Shown here piece by piece: positions 53,976-61,199 of a stretch of 64,000 bases of DNA (the stretch's first letter is position 1; each line of letters begins with the position of its first letter). Where the stretch lies: positions 52,015 to 116,014 of the forward strand of contig JADZFO010000056.1 of the NCBI GenBank assembly GCA_020849855.1, read 5' to 3'. Position numbers and translations under genes: made by a program. The stretch comes from a bacterium. GTDB lineage: Bacteria; 4484-113; JAFGCY01. Under the pieces are notes generated by a model, which was given only the letters and a program-made list of their open reading frames with translations, had not been told where the DNA came from and made no database searches.

Positions 53976-53981
53976 ATTATA
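53976..53981 (-). promoter_or_regulatory. -10 (consensus) for leaderless M42 peptidase mRNA
   Basis: TATAAT six bases before GTG 53969. Confidence 0.6.
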
Positions 53982-54028
53982 TAGGCTACTGCAAAGCCCG
54001 GACCCTTGCGGCGCCGGGGGCAGGTGGC

Positions 54029-54274
54029 CTAGTTGGCCGCTTTCTTGTCCTTGCAGTTGCAGTGGCAACCGCAGCCTTCGGGCTTCTGCTCAGCGCCGTC
54101 TTTCTCGCCGCTCTGTGCGGCATTGCTGTCACTGCGGCTGGGCTGAACGGTGGCTTTGGCACAGGGATAAACGCAGTCAGGGGCAGCTTCAGCGTCCTGA
54201 TGCGCCTGGCTCCAGTACATGGCGCCAGTCAGGAACACCGCCAGTGCGATTACGGCCGCGACCAGTCTACCCAT
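54029..54274 (-). CDS. Small secreted or anchored Cys-rich protein, 81 aa
   Basis: An N-terminal hydrophobic segment (LVAAVIALAVFLTGAMYW) is followed by a polar region with CVYPC and, near the end, GCGCHCNCKDKK. The second cluster (four Cys and one His in six residues) looks like a metal-binding site (inference). No family recognised. GGAGGGG precedes the ATG. Confidence 0.65.
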   Translation of the reverse strand: MGRLVAAVIALAVFLTGAMYWSQAHQDAEAAPDCVYPCAKATVQPSRSDSNAAQSGEKDGAEQKPEGCGCHCNCKDKKAAN

Positions 54275-54386
54275 CGTTTCCCCTCCGGGACAGCCCCTGC
54301 TGGAGCTGCTCCCCTGCTTGGCGCGGGATTATAGCGAGCCATGCGCTGTGAGCCAACTTGAACATATGTATAGTAGTTGGCCGCGC

Positions 54387-54659
54387 TTAGCGCTGGACCT
54401 CAAGAACCTTGCCCAGACTGACGGCATAAAACGGCTCACCGTCCCTGTCCACAAGCGTGCAGCCTTTGAACTCGACACGCGCAAATGGCGCATTCTTGCC
54501 GTAGCCGTTGCGGAAGTGGATCTCGCCGTAGCTCTTGCCGTCCAGGCGGCTGCTCCAGAAGGGCTTGACCGGCCGGTACTCCGTCCGACGGCGGCCGCTG
54601 CTGATTTCTTCGAAGCACTCCCTGGAGGAGTTCATCTGCAGGACTCGTTCTGTGCTCAT
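54387..54659 (-). CDS. Hypothetical protein, 90 aa
   Basis: A compact, basic, beta-rich protein (PFWSSRLDGKSYGEIHFRNGYG, FARVEFKGCTLVDRDGEPFYAVSLGKVLEV). No signal or membrane segment and no family recognised. AGGAA lies about seven bases before the ATG. Confidence 0.6.
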   Translation of the reverse strand: MSTERVLQMNSSRECFEEISSGRRRTEYRPVKPFWSSRLDGKSYGEIHFRNGYGKNAPFARVEFKGCTLVDRDGEPFYAVSLGKVLEVQR

Positions 54660-54693
54660 CTACCGTTCCTGGGGTGGATTGCCCTGAAGCTGA

Positions 54694-55014
54694 CTAGCTC
54701 TCCTTGCTTTTGCTCGCGCTCTTTGCGCTGCTTTCCGGCTTGGCCGGGGCAGGGGCGGGCGCAGGATCCGCCGCCGGGACAGCAGCCGTGCCGGCCTCAG
54801 CCGCGGGCTTTTCCGCCTTGGTGCTGGAGCCGCCGCCGCGGGAATCCGTCACATAAAAGCCGCTGCCCTTAAAGGCGATGCCCGCAGCGCTGAAAACCTT
54901 GACTGTCCGGCAGCTGCCGCAGGCCTTGCAGCGCGGCTTCAGGCTGGAGCCCATCGGCAGGTCCTGCTCGAACTCGCTGCCGCATTTTTCACACTGAAAG
55001 TCGTACCAGGCCAT
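54694..55014 (-). CDS. FmdB-family zinc-ribbon protein, 106 aa
   Basis: The N-terminal 45 residues are a zinc ribbon of the FmdB/CxxC_CxxC_SSSS family: YDFQCEKCGSEFEQDLPMG, then CKACGSCRTVKVFS and the AGIAFKGSGFYVTD tail typical of the family. The rest is a Pro/Ala/Ser/Lys linker. The function of the family is not settled; some act in gene regulation. GGAGGAGTAC directly precedes ATG 55014. Confidence 0.9.
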   Translation of the reverse strand: MAWYDFQCEKCGSEFEQDLPMGSSLKPRCKACGSCRTVKVFSAAGIAFKGSGFYVTDSRGGGSSTKAEKPAAEAGTAAVPAADPAPAPAPAKPESSAKSASKSKES

Positions 55015-55200
55015 GTACTCCTCCAGACGGCGAGATGAAGCTGAGCGTCTGGCGCGATACATATACCCTATGTTCAGCGGCTTATTTCTGATGAGAAGCC
55101 GAAACCAAACAGCAGACTGCTGGTCTTAGCACTGAACCCGTGGGATGGGTACGGCGCAAACCAAAAGAGGGCCTGCCTCAGGTTGCCCGAAGGATTGAGT

Positions 55201-55614
55201 ATGCGTGCTATCTGTCTGATGCTGTGTCTGCTGAGCCTGCTGCTGTTTGGCTGCGGCAGCAACGGAAACAACGCAGCGGCGCCCAACAGCGAGCTGACTA
55301 TTGAAGCCCTGCCGGCAATGAACGTGATCTCCAGCCCGGATGACCGCGGAGCGATCGTCATGAGCGTGGGCCAGCAGCGCTTTCTGCGCGTGACCCGCAC
55401 GCTGCGCAGCACCGGCCTGCCCGATGAGAAGTTCAACGTGACGGCCGATGTGGACGTGAACTTCTCTGATCCGGACGTCGCGGCCTTTGACGCCAACGGC
55501 CGCCTGACCGCCCTGGAGGGTGGCTTCACGGTTATGGAGCTGGTCTACCGCGACGACGACCTGGATCCTACCGACGATGACAACGTCTTCCTCGACATTA
55601 ACGTGACACCGTAA
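55201..55614 (+). CDS. Small lipoprotein with one BIG2-like Ig domain, 137 aa
   Basis: Lipobox LLFGC (Cys18). The mature part is about 100 residues with the end pattern of bacterial Ig-like group 2 domains (DPDVAAFDANGRLTALEGGFTVMEL). Such domains occur in adhesins and surface proteins. AAGGA lies before ATG 55201; an upstream in-frame start at 55183 adds only six residues and lacks a site. Confidence 0.75.
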   Translation: MRAICLMLCLLSLLLFGCGSNGNNAAAPNSELTIEALPAMNVISSPDDRGAIVMSVGQQRFLRVTRTLRSTGLPDEKFNVTADVDVNFSDPDVAAFDANGRLTALEGGFTVMELVYRDDDLDPTDDDNVFLDINVTP

Positions 55615-55745
55615 GCGTGTCGCGGCAGCGAACAAGGCGGCTGGCGCATCGAGCCAAGGGCCCGGATGTGCCGGCCGTTTTGCCGTGCCGCGCGCCACCC
55701 TTTGTGGCATAGTATCTTTGCTGCAGCTCAGCAGCGGAGGGACCT

Positions 55746-58256
55746 GTGCTTCTGTCCAGACTGTCTTTCATCTTCACGCTTCTCCTGCTTTCGGCTTGCA
55801 GCCTCGCCTGCGGCCGCACCAGTGCGCAGTACGAGCTGGGCCACCTGAGCGTTAATGTCAGCTCAGTTGGCGACAGCCAGCTCCAGACAGACGATCTGGA
55901 TGTGCTGACCCGCCCGCTTGGAGATTCCCAGTACGAGCTGCTTATCCGCAGCAGCAGCCCCTCTGCTTCTTCCGCCCTGCTGGAGGCCAGCTTTGACCCG
56001 GCTTACCGCGTTAGCGCATTCCAGGCCGCAGCCACGCAGCAGGCTCAGCTCAGCCTGGTGGTGACCGACCGGCCCGGCCTGCTTGCCTTCGGCGTCATCA
56101 TGCCTGCCGGCAGCAGCCTGCCCGCAGGAGAACTGCTGCGCTGCACCATCAGCCCCGCAGGCTCTGTCCGCGGCGGCGCAGCAGCGCCCGGCGCCCTGGG
56201 CGGCCTGGTCAGCGACCTGCAGCTGCAAAGCGGCGCCGGCGCCCCCAGCCTGGACTGGAGCTATGTCAACCTCGGCGACTACAACCAGGATGGCGCGGTA
56301 AGCGTGGCTGACCTGTCACAGATCGGCATCCATTTCCAGAAGAGCGGTCCCTGGGACTACTCCGCAGTCGAGAGCGTGGTGGACGGCACCCCCGACGGCG
56401 TGATCTCTGTCGCCGACCTGACGCCGATCGGCATCAACTATCAGCGCAAGGTCAGCGGCTACCGGATTGTGCGCTCCACCAGCGAGCAGGTCAGCTCTGC
56501 CAGCGAGACCGAGCTGGGCAGCGTGGCCTTTGCTGCGTCTACCGGCGGAACCAGCACGCGCCGTCGCTTCTTCTTTGAGCTGGCGCAGTCGGATCTGCTG
56601 GCCGGCACCTGGCTGGCGGTCCAGCCGATTGACAGCTCGGACAGCAGCAGCGGGCCCTACAGCAACAGCGTGGAGATCGTCGACAGCGCTGATACTACGC
56701 CGCCAAGCTGGCCCAATGCCGTGGGCATCCAAAGCGCCCTCCCGGGCAGCCAGCAGGTCACGGTGGCCTGGGAAGCGGCCGTCGACGCCGACAGCCCGCC
56801 GGTCAACTACACGGTCTTCTACCAGGAGGGGGGAAGCCTGGACTTCGCCTCCGCGCAGAGCATGGCCGTCGCCGGACCGGCGCTGCAGGCCACGGTCAGC
56901 GGTCTCACCAATGGCCTGACCTACAGCTTCGCCGTCCGGGCCAGTGATTCCGCCCCCGTGCCGAATCAGGAAAGCAATGAGGTCGTTCTCAGCGCGGTGC
57001 CCGCGCCGGGCAAGGCCTTCAGCCGGCCGCCGGCCGGTGGCCAGCAGGTGGCGGAAATGGCCGGCTCGGAGCCCCAGCTGGTGGTCTTCCAGCAGGACAG
57101 CGATGACGCAGACGCCGGCGCCCCGGCGGTCTTCTGGCTGCACAACGATGCCGCTCCGGCGGGCAATCATCTGTACTGCGCGCGCTTCAGCGAGGGCGCC
57201 TGGCAGGAGCAGCAGCTCCTGGCCGCCTCAAGCTACAGCGGCCTGCAGGTTCTTCTGCTGGGCGAGGCTGAGGCCGCTCCGCTCTTCCACGTCTTCACCT
57301 ATGACCAGAACGCCGGCAAGCTGCTGCACCTGCGCTTTGGCCTCGATCTGGCCCTGGCGGGCAGCGAGGATGTCGCGCTCAACCCAAACACGGCCCAGGG
57401 CCTGACCCAGCTTAGCGTGGACTATTCCGCGGCGCAGGACAGCTTTGGCGTGCTGGCGGGCTACAGCGATGCCGCCAGCGGGGCGCTGCGCTTTAGCCAG
57501 AAGACCGGCGCAGGCAACTACAGCACCGGGGCGGATATTCACAGCGGCGATCCGGTGCTCAGCGCCAGCTTCGCCTTTGACCCCGCGGGCGGCCTGCCCT
57601 GGCTGGCCTTCAGCCACGGGACAATCGACACCTCGACAACCGTGGACTTCATCGTCAGCGCCCAGTACGGACGCTACGACGGCAGCGCCTGGACCCTCAG
57701 CGACATTGACTACCCTGACAGCCCGGTGCAGTTGCGCCTGGGCTTCAAGACCGACGGTACAGCCATGCTGGCCTTCAGCGCCGTCCGAGCCATCACCATC
57801 GCCAGCATCAGCGCGGATGTCCTCTTTGATGCAGTCGTGGGGACCTATAACGGCTCAGGCTGGGACTACAGCACGGTCTATACGGCCAGTTTTACTCCAG
57901 ACATACAGCTCTTCACCACAACCATCACGCTCAGCGAAGTCCCATCGCTCTTCTGGGCTGCGCGAGATGAGCTTTGCCTGGCTGAGATTGCCGGCAACAT
58001 CATCATCAGCAACCTGAGCCAGGAGATCAGCGGAGGCCAGCTGAACATCGGCGTGCTTTACCGCACAGCGGCGCAGGGCGGCTTCACGGCCAATACAGGC
58101 TACTTTGACGGCGAGCCAGGCCTGGCTTTCGATTGGGCCGCGGGCTCAGGCGGCCCTGCCGCGGCCTACATCGGAGCCGCCATCCTGGATGTGAACGAGC
58201 TGCTTGCCGGCAACCTGGGCAGCTCGGGAGCGCTGCTCTACTGGTCGGCTGACTAG
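55746..58256 (+). CDS. Lipoprotein with cohesin-like, dockerin-like and FN3 parts, 836 aa
   Basis: The signal ends at a lipobox (LLLSAC, Cys18; a second Cys at 22). Residues about 40-140 resemble a cohesin domain (ALLEASFDPAYRV, LAFGVIMPAGSSLPAGELLRCTI). Two dockerin-type calcium motifs follow (GDYNQDGAVSVADLSQIG and DGTPDGVISVADLTPIG, about 178-235), then an FN3 domain (about 315-415) and a 400-residue repeat region of propeller type. GGAGGG precedes the GTG start. It is a smaller relative of the protein at 10270. Confidence 0.82.
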   Translation: MLLSRLSFIFTLLLLSACSLACGRTSAQYELGHLSVNVSSVGDSQLQTDDLDVLTRPLGDSQYELLIRSSSPSASSALLEASFDPAYRVSAFQAAATQQAQLSLVVTDRPGLLAFGVIMPAGSSLPAGELLRCTISPAGSVRGGAAAPGALGGLVSDLQLQSGAGAPSLDWSYVNLGDYNQDGAVSVADLSQIGIHFQKSGPWDYSAVESVVDGTPDGVISVADLTPIGINYQRKVSGYRIVRSTSEQVSSASETELGSVAFAASTGGTSTRRRFFFELAQSDLLAGTWLAVQPIDSSDSSSGPYSNSVEIVDSADTTPPSWPNAVGIQSALPGSQQVTVAWEAAVDADSPPVNYTVFYQEGGSLDFASAQSMAVAGPALQATVSGLTNGLTYSFAVRASDSAPVPNQESNEVVLSAVPAPGKAFSRPPAGGQQVAEMAGSEPQLVVFQQDSDDADAGAPAVFWLHNDAAPAGNHLYCARFSEGAWQEQQLLAASSYSGLQVLLLGEAEAAPLFHVFTYDQNAGKLLHLRFGLDLALAGSEDVALNPNTAQGLTQLSVDYSAAQDSFGVLAGYSDAASGALRFSQKTGAGNYSTGADIHSGDPVLSASFAFDPAGGLPWLAFSHGTIDTSTTVDFIVSAQYGRYDGSAWTLSDIDYPDSPVQLRLGFKTDGTAMLAFSAVRAITIASISADVLFDAVVGTYNGSGWDYSTVYTASFTPDIQLFTTTITLSEVPSLFWAARDELCLAEIAGNIIISNLSQEISGGQLNIGVLYRTAAQGGFTANTGYFDGEPGLAFDWAAGSGGPAAAYIGAAILDVNELLAGNLGSSGALLYWSAD

Positions 58257-58726
58257 TTCTCCTGCCGCGCTGTTAACGCAGTAAAGGGGCGCAATTTGAA
58301 TTAAGTCGCCTCATTGATGATATAGCTTTCAGAAAGTAAAGTAGCATTGGCATGTTTGAGTGTCCAGCTAAACATAGTCTGCATAAGCTTACAGGGCAAT
58401 TCAGTCCTGAAAGTTGGCCACAACATAAATAGTAGAATGATTCGCAGGTACACACTTAGTGCACTTTTTAGGGTACACATTTATTTGCGCGATAATTGCG
58501 AAATTTAACCCCCAATTGCTTGGAAAATGCCAATCTTGCAGGCATAATGCTGCTGTTACGGCCAGTGGCCGGCGGACCGGGGGAAGAGCAGCCTGCAGAC
58601 TGCGCTGAGATGGTATCTCGGCCGATGCATAAGCAGGCCTTGCCGGTAACCCTGCCAGGACGGCAGCGGCTCTTCGAGGTTCGCTCTAAGTACATCCCTT
58701 GTTGGGAAAAAAGCGGAGGCTTGTTC
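58257..58726 (+). promoter_or_regulatory. Gene-free stretch: promoter and long leader of the FN3 lipoprotein
   Basis: The left part (to about 58555) is AT-rich. A promoter is visible: TTGGAA (58520-58525), 17 nt, CATAAT (58543-58548). Transcription from about 58555 would give a 170-nt GC-rich leader ending in GGAGG before ATG 58727. The leader looks able to fold, but I do not recognise a known riboswitch. Confidence 0.5.
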
Positions 58727-60772
58727 ATGTTTGCTCATTCACGATGGTTCCTTCTGGCGGCCATCCTGACACTGCTCTTTGCGGCCGCGTGCGGCAGCAG
58801 CGGCAGCAGTCTGGAGAATGGCTCTGGCAACGGGCTGGTGGCAGGCAACAGTCCGGTCAGCGATGGTGGCGGCATTCTGCCCAGGCTGCCCCTTGAAAGC
58901 GGCAATGGCAGCCGCAGCACCTCTGCCGGTGAAGGCAACGGCGTGGTCCTGGGTAAGGACTTCCTGCTGCAGCACAACGGCCTCGTCGATGGTAATGCCC
59001 TGCGCCTGGCCTCCATGGAAGGCGAGGGTGGCATTGCCTACGGCATGTACCGCTTCGAAGGCCTCAGCGGCAAGAAGCCCCTGGGCCTGAGCTGCGACAC
59101 CGCCCCCGATCCGGATTCCAAGTTCTTTGTCGCAGTGGCCAACTACACCGACATGACCTGGGAGTGGTTTGGCCCCTTCGCGATCCCCGAGGCGAACATC
59201 GCGCTCGGCGAGAGCAGCGACCGCTATATCACTGAACTGGGTAACCTCTACTTCCTGGTTCTCACCGAGGGCGGCAGCGCCTGCACGCACTTCGAGGCCA
59301 GCCTGAACTGGCGCGACGCCGACCCGATCGGCGACGACGACATGCCGGGCGCGCCCTTTGAGCTGACCGCCAGCGATGGCGAGTTCAACGATGGTGTCAG
59401 CGTTACCTGGCTGGGTGGCGAAGGCGCCAGCGTCTTCGAGGTCTGGCGCCGCCTGCACGAGGCCGAGGGCGAGGCTGAGGCCTGGTCCATGGTGGCCGAG
59501 GTCGAGGCCAATGAGTACTTCGACACTGATGTTGATGCCGGCGTGAAGTACCGCTACAAGGTGCGTTCCCGCAACGAGCATGGCAGCAGCGCCTACAGCA
59601 ACACCGACAGCGGCTTCGCCGGTGAAGGTGGCGGCGGCGGCGATGACTGGTGCCCCAGCGAGCTGGCCGCCAGTGACGGGACATCGACTGAGTATGTTGA
59701 GCTGAACTGGAACGCCGGTATCGGCGAGGTGCACCAGTTCAAGATCTGGCGCCGCGCTGACGGTGGCGGCGACTTCCAGCTCATCGCTGAGCTGGACGAC
59801 AACTTCTATCACGACACCACCGCCGAGCCGGATGTCTGGTACATCTACCGCGTTCAGCGCGTCGGCGAAGGCGAGTCCTGCTTCACCAACAACGATGAGG
59901 GCTACCGCGCTGGCAGTGTTGACGAGTGGTGCCCCAGCGAGCTCTGGGCTTCCGACGGCACCTATGGCGATGGCGTGAAGCTGGAGTGGAACCCGGGCAC
60001 CGGCGACGGCACCTTCAAGGTCTTCCGCCGCAGCAACCCCATCGCTGACTTCCAGCTCATCGGCGACACCCTGGACGCCAACTACTTCGACACCGCGGTT
60101 GATATCGGCGTGGAGTACGAGTACAAGGTCTTCAAGTTCGCGGGCGAGGAAAGCTGCCCGACCAACTCCGATACCGGCTGGCGCGGCGAGGGCGGCGACG
60201 GCTGGTGCCCCAGCGACCTGGCGGCCAGCGATGGCACCAGCTCCGGCGGCGTCTGGCTCGAGTGGAACAAGGGCAGCGGCAACGGCAACTTCAGCGTCTG
60301 GCGCCGCGTGGCCGAGAGTGAGAACGAGTACGCCCTGGTTGAGGACGGCATCACCGGCAACGAGTTCCTCGACGCCAGCGCCGAGGCTGGCGTGGTCTAC
60401 AGCTACTTCGTGCGCAAGCACCTTGAGGGCGAGACCTGCGACACCAACTTCGACACCGGCTACCGCCAGGTGACCGTTGACGACTGGTGCCCCAGCGAGC
60501 TCTGGGCCAGCGACGGCAGCTACAGCGACAAGATCCGCCTGGAGTGGAACCCCGGCGTCGGCGACGGCAGCTTCAATGTCTGGCGCAAGCGCGACGGCGA
60601 GGGCTTCCAGTGGATCCTGCTGGGCAACACGGCCGGCTCCGACTGGAACGACACCATCGAGCTGGATGGCGGCGTGACCTACATATATAAGGTCGTGAAG
60701 CTGGGTGTTGACGGCGAGTGCGCCTCCAACACCGATTCCGGTTTCCTTGGTGACGGCAACCCGATGGGTTAA
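58727..60772 (+). CDS. Lipoprotein with five FN3-like modules, 681 aa
   Basis: Lipobox FAAAC (Cys22). Residues about 80-200 are the N-terminal domain shared by lipoproteins here (GIAYGMYRFEGL, WEWFGPF, GNLYFLVLTEGG). Five FN3-like modules of about 95 residues follow; modules 2-5 open with D(D/E/G)WCPS(E/D)LxASDG and close with a Cys about 75 residues later (ESCFTNND, ESCPTNSD, ETCDTNFD, GECASNTD), suggesting one disulfide per module. GGAGG is seven bases before ATG 58727; the frame extends upstream through the leader but has no signal peptide there. Confidence 0.85.
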   Translation: MFAHSRWFLLAAILTLLFAAACGSSGSSLENGSGNGLVAGNSPVSDGGGILPRLPLESGNGSRSTSAGEGNGVVLGKDFLLQHNGLVDGNALRLASMEGEGGIAYGMYRFEGLSGKKPLGLSCDTAPDPDSKFFVAVANYTDMTWEWFGPFAIPEANIALGESSDRYITELGNLYFLVLTEGGSACTHFEASLNWRDADPIGDDDMPGAPFELTASDGEFNDGVSVTWLGGEGASVFEVWRRLHEAEGEAEAWSMVAEVEANEYFDTDVDAGVKYRYKVRSRNEHGSSAYSNTDSGFAGEGGGGGDDWCPSELAASDGTSTEYVELNWNAGIGEVHQFKIWRRADGGGDFQLIAELDDNFYHDTTAEPDVWYIYRVQRVGEGESCFTNNDEGYRAGSVDEWCPSELWASDGTYGDGVKLEWNPGTGDGTFKVFRRSNPIADFQLIGDTLDANYFDTAVDIGVEYEYKVFKFAGEESCPTNSDTGWRGEGGDGWCPSDLAASDGTSSGGVWLEWNKGSGNGNFSVWRRVAESENEYALVEDGITGNEFLDASAEAGVVYSYFVRKHLEGETCDTNFDTGYRQVTVDDWCPSELWASDGSYSDKIRLEWNPGVGDGSFNVWRKRDGEGFQWILLGNTAGSDWNDTIELDGGVTYIYKVVKLGVDGECASNTDSGFLGDGNPMG

Positions 60773-60796
60773 GTCCTGAATCTGTACTGAACAGGA

Positions 60797-60823
60797 GGGG
60801 CGGTCGCAAGGCCGCCCCTTTTT
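60797..60823 (+). terminator. Rho-independent terminator
   Basis: A 9-bp stem (GGGGCGGTC/GGCCGCCCC, one G-U pair) closed by a GCAA tetraloop and followed by five Ts, 24 bases after the stop at 60772. Confidence 0.95.
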
Positions 60824-61199
60824 CTTGAGTTAACGATTTTAACCAACCTTTAACCTGTTTAGAATAATTGTAATCACTACGGATTCTTGCCTGCTCTGGC
60901 CCTGTCCCGCATCAGCACTGGCCTCAGCTGCTGTCGCGGCACTTCTGTGCTGCTGTCGAGCTCGGCATAGTTCAAAAAACATTTAGAAGTTTTACCAAGT
61001 TGAGCCTTGATTTTAACCTAGATTTAGGATAAAACTTCGTCGGCAGTCTCACTGGTGCCGCCTGGCACTGTCTCGAGGGGCAAGGCTGTCAAGTCCGACG
61101 GGTTGCGCCGAGCGCGCTGGGTCTGGGAACGCTTAAGGGCGGCGTCTTCAGGGACCCTGGAACAAATACTGGCCCAAGTACCCGGTTGGAGGTTGGCTC
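60824..61199 (+). promoter_or_regulatory. Gene-free stretch: promoter and long leader of the Cys-rich lipoprotein
   Basis: TTGATT (61007-61012), 17 nt, TAAAAC (61030-61035) forms a promoter; the leader is then about 158 nt and GC-rich, ending in GGAGG before ATG 61200. GATTTTAACC occurs twice (about 60833 and 61009), the second over the -35, so it may be an operator. No gene or recognised RNA is seen. Confidence 0.5.

Noticed and set aside
58739..60421. A 560-aa minus-strand open frame opposite the FN3 lipoprotein
   Set aside because: Shadow of GC-rich codon bias; repeats mirror the FN3 modules and no start site or family is visible.
58555..61199. Known riboswitch (c-di-GMP, cobalamin or similar) in the two long leaders
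   Set aside because: No consensus core could be matched by eye; I describe them only as possible structured leaders.
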